64,000 bases of DNA from Arsenophonus sp. aPb (GTDB taxonomy: Bacteria > Pseudomonadota > Gammaproteobacteria > Enterobacterales > Enterobacteriaceae), in NCBI RefSeq assembly GCF_029873475.1, contig NZ_CP123499.1:1302001-1366000 (forward strand). The letters are read 5' to 3'. Shown in pieces: positions 49,180 to 59,264 of the stretch. The notes under the pieces are model-generated. The model did not search any database. It worked only from the letters and a program-made list of their open reading frames with translations, and was not told the origin of the DNA. The translations under genes and the position numbers were made by a program. How positions within the stretch are numbered: the first letter of the stretch is position 1; the number at the start of each line of letters is the position of its first letter.

Positions 49180-50912
49180 TGTTTCCCTCGATCATAGTTA
49201 AGTATCAAACTAATAAAAGCCTGTTCCATCGACGGATCTTGATTTTCTGTCGTGGCAATTTGGCTTTTTAGTTCATCAGGTGTACCGGCAGCTATTATTT
49301 TACCGTGGTAAACTAAACCAATTCGATCGCAATATTCAGCTTCGTCCATAAAATGAGTGGTAACCATTACAGTGACACCTTTATTTACCATCCCGTTAAT
49401 ATGTAACCAAAATTCTCTTCGCGTGAGAGGATCTACGCCTGATGTGGGTTCATCTAAGAAAAGAATGTCAGGCTCATGCATTAACGCGCAGGCTAAAGCG
49501 AGTCGCTGTTTGAAACCTAATGGCAATTCATCGGTGGTTTGTTTCAGTATCGAATCTAAATTAAAGGCATTGATCATGCTACTGATTTTTTGCTGTTGCT
49601 GACTGCCACTAAGACCATAAATACCAGAGAAAAATTTTAAATTCTGCCCAACGGTTAAATTACTGTACAGGGAAAATTTTTGCGCCATATAACCAAGGTG
49701 TTGGCGGGCTTTATTTGAGCTTATTTTTAAATCCATCCCCAAGACTAACGCTCTACCAGCGGTTGGCACCATTAATCCGCACATCATTTTAAAGGTTGTC
49801 GATTTGCCGGCGCCATTAGGGCCTAGCAAGCCAAAAATTTCACCACGTTTAACCGCAAAGTTAACATTATCTGTTGCGGCAAAGTCACCGAATCGTTTGC
49901 TAAGATTTTGTGCCTCAATGACCGTTTCAGACGGATTAGCAGGAATTTGCGGCATAATTTCTGCCAACTCAGAACGTTGCGATGGGCTACCGCCTAATAA
50001 ATCAATAAAAGCATCTTCAAAGCGCGGTTTGGCGGTAATTAATTTACTATTAGCTAAATTCAGACGGGTTAGAAAATCCCTTTGCTGGCTGTTTTCTTTC
50101 AAGATCACGCGAATATAATGCCCTTGAATAACACAGTCAGTAGTTTGCGGTAATAATAGTGCCTCTTGTAAATATGCCCGGCGTTGTGAGGCTGGAACTT
50201 GGAGTAAAAATGAGCGTCCAGCCATTTTGTTAGTTAATGTTTGCGGGATCCCCCGATAGAGAAGTTGCCCTTGATTTAACAGTAAAATATCTCGGCATTG
50301 TTCAGCTTCATCTAGATAGGATGTACTCCACAGGATCAGCATACCATCACTAGCAAGTTCATGTACCATGCGCCAAAGCTCTTGACGAGCAATAGGATCA
50401 ACTCCCACGCCAGGTTCATCTAACAACAGAACTTTCGGCCGACTAATTAATGTACAAGCCAGCCCAAGTTTCTGTTTCATGCCACCAGACAATTTACCAG
50501 CCAGCCGTTGGGTAAAACGAGTAAGGTCGGTAAAATCCAGCAATTGCTGATAGATTTTTTGCCGACTTTCACCCATCACGCCACATAAGTTAGCATATAA
50601 ATCCAGATTTTCTTGTACAGTAAGATCTTCATAAAGACCAAACTTTTGTGGCATATAACCAAGATGACGACGAACTTCAACACCTTGACGGATAGGATCT
50701 AAGCCCATAACAGTGATATTACCGCTATCGGGTTTTAATAAACCAGCAAGCATCCGTAGTAGTGTGGTTTTTCCTGCGCCATCAGGTCCAACTAAGCCAG
50801 TAACTGAACCCCCAGTGATCTCAGTGGTCAGTGTCGCCAGCGCAGGTGAAACTAAGCCAGCAAAGCGTTTCTCGACTTCAGTCAAAATTATCTTATCAAT
50901 AGCTGTGACCAT
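49176..50912 (-). CDS. ybhF: Dual ATP-binding protein YbhF of the YbhGFSR exporter
   Basis: 578 residues with two ABC domains fused in tandem. Walker A motifs GPDGAGKTT (about 41-49) and GPNGAGKST (about 369-377); signatures KLSGGMKQK and, in the second half, LPLGFKQR, a degenerate form also present in E. coli; Walker [13 protein letters not shown] and [12 protein letters not shown]. It energises YbhRS. AAGG lies eight bases before the ATG; the gene lies 10 bp after ybhG. Confidence 0.97.
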   Translation of the reverse strand: MVTAIDKIILTEVEKRFAGLVSPALATLTTEITGGSVTGLVGPDGAGKTTLLRMLAGLLKPDSGNITVMGLDPIRQGVEVRRHLGYMPQKFGLYEDLTVQENLDLYANLCGVMGESRQKIYQQLLDFTDLTRFTQRLAGKLSGGMKQKLGLACTLISRPKVLLLDEPGVGVDPIARQELWRMVHELASDGMLILWSTSYLDEAEQCRDILLLNQGQLLYRGIPQTLTNKMAGRSFLLQVPASQRRAYLQEALLLPQTTDCVIQGHYIRVILKENSQQRDFLTRLNLANSKLITAKPRFEDAFIDLLGGSPSQRSELAEIMPQIPANPSETVIEAQNLSKRFGDFAATDNVNFAVKRGEIFGLLGPNGAGKSTTFKMMCGLMVPTAGRALVLGMDLKISSNKARQHLGYMAQKFSLYSNLTVGQNLKFFSGIYGLSGSQQQQKISSMINAFNLDSILKQTTDELPLGFKQRLALACALMHEPDILFLDEPTSGVDPLTRREFWLHINGMVNKGVTVMVTTHFMDEAEYCDRIGLVYHGKIIAAGTPDELKSQIATTENQDPSMEQAFISLILNYDRGKQ

Positions 50913-50922
50913 TCATTAAGCC

Positions 50923-51918
50923 TTACTGTTTTTTTTCTGTAAAATGAAGTGTCACCGGCATACCTTGGCGCAACATATCGTCAGCATCATTGACAATGAC
51001 CCGAATACGATAAACTAAATCGGTACGTAAATCGGCTGTTTGTACACTTTTTGGCGTAAACTCTGCGGTTGGTGAGACGAAACCGATGTTTCCATGGTAG
51101 GGTTGGTCTGGACGACTGTCGGTATAGAGTAATATTTCTCGTCCAGGTATTGCTTGCCCCAGATGGGGTTCACTGATATAAGCTCTAACCCAGACAGGTC
51201 GGGTCAACGAAACGGTAAAAACAGTGCTACCGGCAGTAAGGATAGTCCCTGGTTCAATGGCTCGGGTTAGAATAGTACCTGGCGAGGGTGTGGTTAATAT
51301 CGTATCTTCCAGATCGAGTTTTGCTTGCGCTAATGCGGCAACTGCCTGCTCCCATTCACCATGTGCGGCGGCGATTTCTTCAGTTCGATAGCCAGTCTGG
51401 TATTGATTTAATTTATCTTTTGCTGCATTTAGCGCTGCCAGCGCTTGGTTTCGATTGTTTTTTGCGTTTTCTAAGTCATTGGCGGAAATTACGCGTTGCG
51501 TCCAAAGCCCTTGTTGGCGGTGGTAAAAACTATCAGCATATTTCCAGGCTGCTTGCCTTTGTGCTACTTCAGCTTCAACCTGGGCAATTTCTTGGCTACG
51601 ATAACCACTTTCAAGCATATCTAATTTAGCTTTTGCGCTAGCAAGGCTACCTGTCGCGCGTTGCAAATTATTTTGATAGGGTGTTTTATCAAGTGAAGCT
51701 AAGATCTGACCGGCGCTAATTTTATCTCCTTCATCTACATTCAGTGTTTGAAGTTTACCATTGACTCTGAAGCTTAAATTAACCGTTCTAATATCAACGT
51801 TACCATACAAAATGAGCGCCTTATTTTGCTGGGTTTGATAGTAGTAGTATCCAGCTACTATAATAGCCATAAATAGACAGATGATAGCAATAGATAATAA
51901 GCGCAGATTTTTTTTCAT
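50923..51918 (-). CDS. ybhG: HlyD-family membrane fusion protein YbhG
   Basis: 331 residues from the ATG at 51918, with AAGGA just upstream; a TTG start 24 bases earlier has no ribosome site. An N-terminal membrane anchor (about 6-26) is followed by the split lipoyl domain, a long coiled coil (about 75-200) and the beta-barrel [16 protein letters not shown]. It bridges YbhRS to the outer membrane. It is the first gene of ybhGFSR. The usual upstream regulator cecR (ybiH) is missing. Confidence 0.95.
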   Translation of the reverse strand: MKKNLRLLSIAIICLFMAIIVAGYYYYQTQQNKALILYGNVDIRTVNLSFRVNGKLQTLNVDEGDKISAGQILASLDKTPYQNNLQRATGSLASAKAKLDMLESGYRSQEIAQVEAEVAQRQAAWKYADSFYHRQQGLWTQRVISANDLENAKNNRNQALAALNAAKDKLNQYQTGYRTEEIAAAHGEWEQAVAALAQAKLDLEDTILTTPSPGTILTRAIEPGTILTAGSTVFTVSLTRPVWVRAYISEPHLGQAIPGREILLYTDSRPDQPYHGNIGFVSPTAEFTPKSVQTADLRTDLVYRIRVIVNDADDMLRQGMPVTLHFTEKKQ

Positions 51919-52168
51919 AGCATCCTTAAAATAGTTCAACAAAATGGAATAAAATAAGGTTATGCATAATTAATTTTATCAGGTTAATTGTTATTTGATG
52001 AATTTATGTGAATTATTTTATTTAGTCTTGATTACTCGGTGATAGCGATTGCCAATAAACAGTTACTTTACTGTCATCAACCGCTATTGTTTTAGTAGTT
52101 TATCGTGGTGGTTTTTATATTCAGTTGACTGAAATTAAGTCAAATGAAATTTGGAGTATTTTATATTT

Positions 52169-53467
52169 ATGTGTTTTAACTCATTGGGTTTATCTGTAGA
52201 GATATTATCGGCGATTAAAGAGGTTGGTTATGAAAAGCCGACTTTAATTCAGCAACAGGCAATACCAGCAATATTAGCGGGAAAAGATCTGTTGGCCAGT
52301 GCACAGACAGGAACCGGCAAAACCGCAGGATTTGTTTTACCTATATTACAACATCTTAGTCAGACGCCCGTTGCTGTAAAAGGTAAAAAACCCGTGCGGG
52401 CACTAATATTGGCACCGACCCGTGAATTAGCTGCTCAGGTTGGTCAAAATGTACGTGATTATAGTCAGTTTTTGCGTTTAAAATCGTTGGTCGTTTTTGG
52501 TGGTGTTAGCATTAACCCACAAATGATGAAATTACGGGGTGGAGTTGATATTTTAGTGGCCACACCCGGTCGTTTGCTTGATTTGGTACAGCAAAATGCT
52601 GTTAGCCTGTCACAGGTTGAGATTTTAGTATTGGATGAAGCCGATCGGATGTTAGATATGGGATTTATTCATGATATACGACGGATATTAAATAAATTAC
52701 CGCCAAAACGGCAAAATTTACTTTTTTCTGCCACTTTTTCTAACCAAATTAAACAATTGGCTAATAGTTTGCTGCATAATCCGACCATATTGGAAGTGGC
52801 TCCGCGTAATTCCGCCTCACAGCAGGTCAAGCAGCTTATTCATTTTGTTGATAAACGACGTAAAGCAGAATTGCTTTCTTATCTAATTGGTAGCGAAAAC
52901 TGGCAGCAGGTATTAGTTTTTACCCGAACTAAATACGGGGCTAATCGTTTAACTGAACATCTGATTAAAGATGGGATTAAGGCGATGGCAATTCATGGCA
53001 ATAAAAGTCAAGGTGCGCGCACGCGAGCTCTGGCGGATTTTAAATCAGGCGCTATTCGAGTGTTGGTAGCAACTGATATTGCTGCTAGGGGATTAGATAT
53101 TGAACAGTTACCTTATGTGGTAAATTATGAATTACCTAATGTGGCAGAGGATTATGTGCATCGTATTGGACGTACTGGACGCGCCGCCGCGACTGGTTTG
53201 GCCGTTTCGCTAGTTGCTATTGATGAGCAAAGTTTATTAACAGCGATTGAGCGATTATTAAAACAGAGTATCCCGCGTATGGCATTGGCAGGTTATGAAC
53301 CTGATCCGACTATTAAACCAGAACCAATGCCGCAAAAAAAACCGGCAAACAAACAACATCGACGCCATTCGGCAGCAAAAGCCTCTCATGCTAATGGTCA
53401 ATCATTAAAACAACGGACAACTCGTAACGTTGATAATAAAACATTAGCACCAAAGAAATCCAGGTAG
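52169..53467 (+). CDS. rhlE: DEAD-box RNA helicase RhlE
   Basis: 432 residues from the ATG at 52169 (MCFNSLGL), matching the E. coli start; GGAG is 12 bases upstream. Motifs: Q motif [11 protein letters not shown], Walker [13 protein letters not shown] as [15 protein letters not shown], and motif [11 protein letters not shown]. RhlE acts in ribosome maturation and RNA turnover. The basic C-terminal tail (about 385-432) is shorter and less Gly/Arg-rich than in E. coli. The upstream 250 bases separate it from the divergent ybhG. Confidence 0.96.
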   Translation: MCFNSLGLSVEILSAIKEVGYEKPTLIQQQAIPAILAGKDLLASAQTGTGKTAGFVLPILQHLSQTPVAVKGKKPVRALILAPTRELAAQVGQNVRDYSQFLRLKSLVVFGGVSINPQMMKLRGGVDILVATPGRLLDLVQQNAVSLSQVEILVLDEADRMLDMGFIHDIRRILNKLPPKRQNLLFSATFSNQIKQLANSLLHNPTILEVAPRNSASQQVKQLIHFVDKRRKAELLSYLIGSENWQQVLVFTRTKYGANRLTEHLIKDGIKAMAIHGNKSQGARTRALADFKSGAIRVLVATDIAARGLDIEQLPYVVNYELPNVAEDYVHRIGRTGRAAATGLAVSLVAIDEQSLLTAIERLLKQSIPRMALAGYEPDPTIKPEPMPQKKPANKQHRRHSAAKASHANGQSLKQRTTRNVDNKTLAPKKSR

Positions 53468-53474
53468 AGGATAA

Positions 53475-54416
53475 ATGCGAATATTACTTGCCCCGATGGA
53501 GGGGGTTCTCGATTCTTTAGTGCGTGAGTTATTAACTGAAGTTAACGAATACGATCTTTGCATAACGGAATTTTTGCGGGTAGTTAATAGTTTATTGCCA
53601 GCCAAAGCATTTTATCGGATTTGCCCTGAATTATATCAAGCTAGTAAAACCGTATCGGGCACATTAGTGCGTATTCAGTTACTTGGTCAGCATCCGCAAT
53701 GGTTAGCGGAAAATGCGGCTCGAGCAGTAGAATTAGGCTCTTGGGGCGTGGATTTTAATTGTGGTTGTCCGTCGCCGACAGTCAATGGCCATGGTGGCGG
53801 GGCGACACTATTAAAGGATCCTGAACGGATATACCAGGCGGCTAAGGCAATTCGGGCGGCGGTACCCGCTAATTTGCCGACTTCAGTAAAAGTTAGATTA
53901 GGTTGGGATGATCGCTGTCTGGCATTTGAGATTGCTGATGCCGTGCAACAGGCTGGCGCGACAGAAATTATTATTCATGGCCGAACCAAGGCTGAGGGGT
54001 ATCGGGCAGAAAAAATTGATTGGCTAACTATCGGCCGGATACGACAAAAATTAACGATACCAGTTATCGCCAACGGCGAAATTTGGGATTGGTGTAGTGC
54101 AAATGAGTGCAGGACTATAACCGGCTGTGACGCGCTGATGATTGGCCGCGGTGGATTACATGTTCCTAACCTAGCTCAGGTAATCAAATATCAAACTGAA
54201 CCGATGGCTTGGTCGCAGGTTATGCAACTTTTGTTTAAATACATTCAGCTGGAAAAACAAGGTGATACTGGTCAATATCACACAGCGCGTATTAAACAGT
54301 GGCTAGGTTATTTGCGCAAAAAATATGTTGAAGCGGCTGAATTATTTAATCAGATCCGAGTAGTGAAAAAATCGGCCGATATTGCTAATATAATTGAACG
54401 TCATACTTTTTGTTGA
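53475..54416 (+). CDS. dusC: tRNA-dihydrouridine(16) synthase DusC
   Basis: 313 residues, FMN TIM-barrel Dus family. It starts [20 protein letters not shown] and carries the catalytic Cys in [31 protein letters not shown] and NGEIWDW, matching DusC rather than DusA or DusB. It reduces U16 in the D-loop of tRNA. It follows rhlE by 7 bp with GAGGA before the ATG, so both are probably co-transcribed; in E. coli they are not neighbours. Confidence 0.96.
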   Translation: MRILLAPMEGVLDSLVRELLTEVNEYDLCITEFLRVVNSLLPAKAFYRICPELYQASKTVSGTLVRIQLLGQHPQWLAENAARAVELGSWGVDFNCGCPSPTVNGHGGGATLLKDPERIYQAAKAIRAAVPANLPTSVKVRLGWDDRCLAFEIADAVQQAGATEIIIHGRTKAEGYRAEKIDWLTIGRIRQKLTIPVIANGEIWDWCSANECRTITGCDALMIGRGGLHVPNLAQVIKYQTEPMAWSQVMQLLFKYIQLEKQGDTGQYHTARIKQWLGYLRKKYVEAAELFNQIRVVKKSADIANIIERHTFC

Positions 54417-54636
54417 CTTGTCACAACATACCGAAAAAAAATTATCAAATACAATATATTATAAAGTTCCTAATCAATTAATATAAAATGATTATCACAA
54501 ATTTTTTATAAAAAATAGCTTATCTATTTGCATTTCTGGCGGTTAGGTTCTTTACTAAAAAGTGTTCATATATTTGAAATGTTAGCAAGTTAGTTTTTTA
54601 ACTTATTTAATATGTTGGATATTTCGGAGGGTGTGT

Positions 54637-54888
54637 ATGGGTATTTTGTCCTGGGTTATTTTTGGTTTGATCGCTGGTATTATTGCTAAGTGGGTCATGC
54701 CAGGTGCTTACAATATGGGGATTATTATGACCATTATCCTCGGTATTGTCGGTGCAGTTGTCGGCGGATATATTAGTACCTTCTTTGGTAAAGGCAAAGT
54801 AGATGGTTTTAATTTAAGCAGTTTTATTGTTGCGGTAATTGGCGCTATCGTGGTCCTTTTTATTGCCGGAATGGTCGGCCGCCCATAG
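54637..54888 (+). CDS. GlsB/YeaQ/YmgE-family small membrane protein
   Basis: 83 residues from the ATG at 54637, with CGGAGG six bases upstream. Three transmembrane segments with glycine zippers (GLIAGIIAKWVMPG, LGIVGAVVGGYIS, GAIVVLFIAGMVG) define the family once called transglycosylase-associated proteins. Members respond to stress, but the function is unclear. It is monocistronic, with a 220 bp upstream region and a strong terminator after it. Confidence 0.9.
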   Translation: MGILSWVIFGLIAGIIAKWVMPGAYNMGIIMTIILGIVGAVVGGYISTFFGKGKVDGFNLSSFIVAVIGAIVVLFIAGMVGRP

Positions 54889-54923
54889 CCCACTTATCTA
54901 AAGATAATAAGCATTTCTCATAT

Positions 54924-54957
54924 AAAAACATAACTGCTAATTGGTAGTTATGTTTTT
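54924..54957. terminator. Bidirectional terminator between GlsB-type gene and sseA
   Basis: AAAAACATAACT, ten-base loop, AGTTATGTTTTT. A and T ends of the stem supply U runs on both strands, fitting the convergent genes. Confidence 0.88.
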
Positions 54958-54960
54958 ATT

Positions 54961-55803
54961 TTAGTTAATTTCAATCGGTAATCCATTATCTTGGCCCCAT
55001 TCAGCCCAAGAGCCATCATAAAGTTTGACATTTTTATTACCCAAAAGTATTAAAGCAAGTAATACTACAGCGGCAGTCATACCAGAACCACAGCTGATTA
55101 CCGTAGGCAGTGTGATGTCAACTTGTTGGTTGGCAAAAATCGTTTTTAACGCTTCTGGGGATTTATAACAACCTTCATTGACTAACCAATCCCAAGGAAC
55201 ATTTTTACTGCCTGGCAGATGTCCCATCCGCAATCCTGGACGTGGCTCTGGTTGCTGTGCGTTAAAACGGGCAGCTGGGCGTGCATCGATAAATTGAACA
55301 TTAGGTTGTTGAAGTAGAGCAATGACTTGCTGTTGTGATAAAGCTTGTTCAGGAATACACTTAGCGGTGAAATGTTGTCTTTGACGCACCGTAGGCATGC
55401 CTGAATCGAGCAGATAGCCAGCTTTTTTCCATCCGTGTAGCCCACCGGTTAAAATTTTGACATTATTACAGCCTAATGTTTTAAACGTCCACCAGGCGCG
55501 TGGTGCAGAAAATAGTGCGCCTTGATCATAAATAACGACTTGATGATGATTGCTAATACCTAATTGCTCAACGGCATGAGTGAAAGTTATTTCATCCGGC
55601 AGCATATGAGGCAGATTATTACTTTGATCAGCGACGATATCTAAATTGAAAAATTGTGCACCAGGAATATGTTCTTGATAATAGCGTTGTTGATAATCAG
55701 TTGGGTCGGTTGGTGGCGGTGCAGAAGCATCAACTAGAATAATATTTTCATTAGTTAAACGTTGATGAAGCCATTGCGGGCTAACAAAAAATGCTTCGTA
55801 CAT
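54961..55803 (-). CDS. sseA: 3-mercaptopyruvate sulfurtransferase SseA
   Basis: 280 residues with two rhodanese domains. The second carries the active-site loop SCGSGMTAA (Cys near residue 239), the mercaptopyruvate-type sequence, not the CRKGVT loop of thiosulfate sulfurtransferases. YDQGALFSAPRAWW and DARPAARFNAQQPEPRPGLR match E. coli SseA. It transfers sulfur from 3-mercaptopyruvate to thiols or cyanide. AAGGG lies five bases before the ATG. Confidence 0.95.
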   Translation of the reverse strand: MYEAFFVSPQWLHQRLTNENIILVDASAPPPTDPTDYQQRYYQEHIPGAQFFNLDIVADQSNNLPHMLPDEITFTHAVEQLGISNHHQVVIYDQGALFSAPRAWWTFKTLGCNNVKILTGGLHGWKKAGYLLDSGMPTVRQRQHFTAKCIPEQALSQQQVIALLQQPNVQFIDARPAARFNAQQPEPRPGLRMGHLPGSKNVPWDWLVNEGCYKSPEALKTIFANQQVDITLPTVISCGSGMTAAVVLLALILLGNKNVKLYDGSWAEWGQDNGLPIEIN

Positions 55804-55949
55804 GATACCCTTCTATTATAAACAATAACTTATGGTTGCGTGTTAATTAAAAATAGTATATCGATTTTCAGTGAGAAATTAAACGTAGATTAAATTTTTA
55901 TCCTATTGATAAAACACTATGATAAATTAAATTTTATCGTTTTATACTC

Positions 55950-55975
55950 ATCAACCGAATGGTTGATATTTTTAT
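55950..55975 (+). promoter_or_regulatory. Hairpin with short T run in the dinG leader
   Basis: ATCAACC, GAAT, GGTTGAT followed by ATTTTTAT, 20 bases before the dinG start. It could be a weak intrinsic terminator or an operator. No LexA box is seen near it. Confidence 0.45.
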
Positions 55976-55986
55976 ATAAGATTTCT

Positions 55987-58110
55987 ATGGCGCTAACTAA
56001 CGCAATTAAAAACCAAATAAGTCTTTGGTACAAATCGTTATCAACTTCTATTGATGGCTTTATGCCACGTATTGCCCAACGACAGATGATCGCCGAAGTT
56101 GCAAAGACATTATCAGGTGAACAAGGACGTCATTTGGTTATTGAAGCACCGACCGGGGTAGGTAAAACACTATCTTATTTAATCGCCGGTATTGCGATTA
56201 GTCGGGCAGAAAATAAGCCTTTAGTCATTAGTACGGCAAATATTGCTTTGCAAGATCAAATTTTGCATAAAGATCTTCCTTTGTTAGCTAAAATTATTCC
56301 TAAACTACGATTTATCGCTATTTTTGGCCGCAGACGTTATCTGTGTCCACGCAATCTGGCCGCTATCTGTGCAGTGGATGAACCGCAAATGGACTTGACG
56401 CTTTTAGTGCAACAGGAGATGTCGGTAACAAGTGAACAAGAGCGAACTGCTTGTCAGCAGTTACATGCTGATTTTATGGCTGGTCTCTGGGATGGGGTCA
56501 GAGATCATTATAAAACCGCGTTAGATGATAGTTTATGGCAAAAAATTAGTACTGATAAAGTCGGATGTTTAGCCAGAAATTGTCAGTTTTATCATTGCTG
56601 CCCCTTTTTTTTGGCAAGATGGAAAATTGAGCAAGTTGATGTCATTGTCACTAATCATGCGTTGGTGATGGCGGCGATGGAAAGTGGCTCGGTGTTACCT
56701 GAGGCTAAAAAGATGTTGTTAGTCCTTGATGAAGGGCATCATATCGCTGATGTGGCACGCGATAGTTTAGAAGTTGAAGGGAATATTACTTTAGCGTATT
56801 TGACGGCGCAGCTAGATAATTTTGTGCGTCATGTCGAGTACTATTTGAGCCAATACCGCCCAGTTAAACCGCCAAAACTGGCCAAAGCGAACCATTTAAC
56901 CCAGCATAGACAAAAATTAATTGATTGCTTCAACCAGCTTATGACAATCACTCAGCGTTTATTACCAGACAAAAGCCAGGATCCGATTTATCTATTTAAA
57001 TTAGGCCAATTACCGCCGGAATTGTATATTTGTTGCCAACAGCTTTTACAGCTTAGTCAAGATTTGGTGGTACTTACTGAAAAAATAGTCGATCACTTGT
57101 CTGAACAGAGTGGCAAACATGATGCAGCTAGTTTGCATCGTAGCCTGCTAATCAGTGGTAAGATGCTCAGTTACTGGCAAAATATGGTTAAACTTTGGCG
57201 TTTAGCGGGTTGTGAAACTTCATCAAATGCGCCGGTATCCAAATGGTTGAGCCGTCATTATGACAAAAATCAGTTACATTACTATTTTCATTGTGCCGGT
57301 ATAAGGGTTAGTGAACAATTAGAAAAGCTGTTATGGCAAAATATTCCTCACATCATAGTGACGTCAGCCACTTTGCGCTCATTAGATAGTTATAGCCGTT
57401 TCACGGAGCTAACAGGATTAAATGAACGTGAGGATGATCGCTTTGTTAGCTTAGATGCTTCTTTTGATCATGTTCGACAGGGGCGGTTAGTGATCCCTAA
57501 AATGTCAATTGAACCGACCCTGCAAAATGAAATATTACATTTAGCGGAAATGGCTGCTTATTTTAAACAACAACTCCAGTCCGGAAAACATCGCGGCATC
57601 CTATTTTTGTTTAGTAGTCAACGTGCAATGGAAGGCTTTTTACATCAGATTGGTGAGTTACGCAGCCAATTGTTGGTTCAAGGAGATAAACCGCGCTATC
57701 GCTTGGTAGAAACCCATTGCCAACGTGTTGATCAAGGACTCACTAGCGTATTAGTTGGCTTGCAATCCTTTGCTGAAGGATTGGATCTGAAAGGCGATTA
57801 TTTGTCACAAATACATATTCAAAAAATCTCTTTTCCTCCGATTACAAACCCGATTATCATTACAGAAAATGAATGGTTAAAAACGTTAAAACTTTATCCA
57901 TTTGAAGTACAAAGTTTGCCAAGCGCCTCGTTTACGTTAATTCAGCAAGTTGGCCGCTTGATCCGTAGTAATAATTGTTATGGTGAGATTATTATCTATG
58001 ATAAGCGACTAAGGACTAAAAAGTATGGTGCTCGTCTATTAGCTTCATTACCGGTATTTCCGATTATTGAACCGGAAATATCCAATATACCAACGAAGAA
58101 AACGGAGTAA
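55987..58110 (+). CDS. dinG: ATP-dependent DNA helicase DinG
   Basis: 707 residues from the ATG at 55987 (MALTNAIKNQ), equal to the E. coli start; the longer frame crosses the leader hairpin. Walker A APTGVGKT, four Fe-S Cys (RYLCPRN and CLARNCQFYHCCPF), DEGHH box and the C-terminal QQVGRLIRS motif. An XPD-like 5'-3' helicase that removes R-loops and aids replication through transcription. The C-terminus lacks the basic tail of E. coli DinG. It is convergent with the PhnA-domain gene. Confidence 0.96.
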   Translation: MALTNAIKNQISLWYKSLSTSIDGFMPRIAQRQMIAEVAKTLSGEQGRHLVIEAPTGVGKTLSYLIAGIAISRAENKPLVISTANIALQDQILHKDLPLLAKIIPKLRFIAIFGRRRYLCPRNLAAICAVDEPQMDLTLLVQQEMSVTSEQERTACQQLHADFMAGLWDGVRDHYKTALDDSLWQKISTDKVGCLARNCQFYHCCPFFLARWKIEQVDVIVTNHALVMAAMESGSVLPEAKKMLLVLDEGHHIADVARDSLEVEGNITLAYLTAQLDNFVRHVEYYLSQYRPVKPPKLAKANHLTQHRQKLIDCFNQLMTITQRLLPDKSQDPIYLFKLGQLPPELYICCQQLLQLSQDLVVLTEKIVDHLSEQSGKHDAASLHRSLLISGKMLSYWQNMVKLWRLAGCETSSNAPVSKWLSRHYDKNQLHYYFHCAGIRVSEQLEKLLWQNIPHIIVTSATLRSLDSYSRFTELTGLNEREDDRFVSLDASFDHVRQGRLVIPKMSIEPTLQNEILHLAEMAAYFKQQLQSGKHRGILFLFSSQRAMEGFLHQIGELRSQLLVQGDKPRYRLVETHCQRVDQGLTSVLVGLQSFAEGLDLKGDYLSQIHIQKISFPPITNPIIITENEWLKTLKLYPFEVQSLPSASFTLIQQVGRLIRSNNCYGEIIIYDKRLRTKKYGARLLASLPVFPIIEPEISNIPTKKTE

Positions 58111-58149
58111 CCAGTATTATTATCTACTACTTATTACTCCTGATTGAAA

Positions 58150-58371
58150 TTAGTTAATTTTTTTCAGAAAGCAGGTTTTTAACACTAAACCTTTAATGCC
58201 TTCTGCGTTACACTCAATTTCATCTTTATTTTGCGTTAGGCGAATGTTTTTTATTGCCGTGCCTCGTTTTAAGGTCTTTGATGTTCCTTTAACTTTGAGA
58301 TCTTTTGTAACTTGCACACTATCCCCATCGCTTAAGCATGCCCCATTAGCGTCTTTAACGACAATATCCAT
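58150..58371 (-). CDS. Short PhnA-domain protein (YjdM C-terminal domain only)
   Basis: 73 residues from the ATG at 58371, with AAGGA six bases upstream. It matches the C-terminal part of E. coli YjdM (111 residues): DIVVKDANGACLSDGDSVQV, DLKVKGTSKTLKRGT and KNIRLTQNKDEIEC. The N-terminal zinc ribbon of YjdM is absent, and nothing in the upstream bases encodes it. Short forms exist in other genomes, so this may be a natural variant. Function unknown; the old link to phosphonate use is weak. Confidence 0.85.
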   Translation of the reverse strand: MDIVVKDANGACLSDGDSVQVTKDLKVKGTSKTLKRGTAIKNIRLTQNKDEIECNAEGIKGLVLKTCFLKKIN

Positions 58372-58441
58372 AAATATCCTTGTTGATTGCAAACTATGTT
58401 GATAATTATAGTAAAATAATTGATTGATATTAAGTGGATAG

Positions 58442-58474
58442 AAAAAATAAAAAAAGCCACACTCTTATGTGGCT
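58442..58474 (-). terminator. Terminator of dps
   Basis: On the minus strand AGCCACA, six-base loop, TGTGGCT, then a long T-rich run (TTTTTATTTTTT). It lies about 45 bases after the dps stop. Confidence 0.85.
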
Positions 58475-58519
58475 AAATGACGACATTTTATTTTTATATA
58501 GTTATCAAATTTACATTGG

Positions 58520-59026
58520 TTATTTCTCAATATTTGCTTCGATAAACCAGAGATATTTATCCAGATCACGTGAAGCAGCGGTAAGAATATCTTCCGCATC
58601 AACTTCACCAACTTCACCAATCGCTTTACGAACATTATTTGCCACCACCGCAGCGCGATCAGCCAAGGCTTTCAAATGATCTTGTACATCGTGAATATTG
58701 GTTGGGTATGCTTTTAGTGGGGTATGGTCATGCACATACTCTATCGTGCCCATCGCCGTACCGCCCATTTGTACCACACGTTCAGCTAATTCATCTTGAT
58801 GCTCTAAAATAGAGGAATTAAATTCATCTAATAATTCATGAACCGCAATAAAGTTTCTACCGCGCAGATTCCAATGCGCTTGTTTGGTCATTAATGAAAG
58901 ATTGATAAATTGGGCAACTAGCGGATTTAAAACAGAAATAACGTGTTTTTTAGTACTGTCACTAACATCATTACGGGTATAGAGTAAATCAATTTTCGGT
59001 ACTTTAACTAATTTAGCTGTGCTCAT
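58520..59026 (-). CDS. dps: DNA-binding ferritin-like protein Dps
   Basis: 168 residues. It starts MSTAKLVK like E. coli Dps and has the ferroxidase site residues in [20 protein letters not shown] and the C-terminal [22 protein letters not shown]. It forms dodecamers that store iron oxidised by peroxide and coat DNA in stationary phase. The Lys-containing N-terminal tail that binds DNA is kept but has fewer Lys. GGGAG lies eight bases before the ATG. Followed by a clear terminator. Confidence 0.97.
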   Translation of the reverse strand: MSTAKLVKVPKIDLLYTRNDVSDSTKKHVISVLNPLVAQFINLSLMTKQAHWNLRGRNFIAVHELLDEFNSSILEHQDELAERVVQMGGTAMGTIEYVHDHTPLKAYPTNIHDVQDHLKALADRAAVVANNVRKAIGEVGEVDAEDILTAASRDLDKYLWFIEANIEK

Positions 59027-59213
59027 TATTACGCTCCCGTTATATCAAATAATGTATTAATACTTTATCTAAAAAATAGCTTATTATTGATCAATAGTCT
59101 TATCATTTGATCCTATTAAATTGATAGGTAATATTGATGTAAGCGTTATTTTATTACTTACAATTATAAATATGGCGATAAAAAATAGGAATGCAAGGTA
59201 AATTAGCAACAAG

Positions 59214-59247
59214 AACAGTGTGAATATAGGTTTGTATTCACACTGTT
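59214..59247. repeat. 13-bp perfect inverted repeat between dps and rhtA
   Basis: AACAGTGTGAATA and its exact complement enclose eight bases, starting 17 bases after the rhtA stop on the minus strand. The T run that follows is poor, so it may be a Rho-assisted end or a transcript-stabilising hairpin for rhtA. Confidence 0.65.
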
Positions 59248-59264
59248 TGAACGAGAAGAACGAC

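Noticed and set aside
49176..50912. YbhF as a frameshift fusion of two genes
   Set aside because: The same two-domain ABC layout is normal for E. coli YbhF, including the altered signature in the second half.
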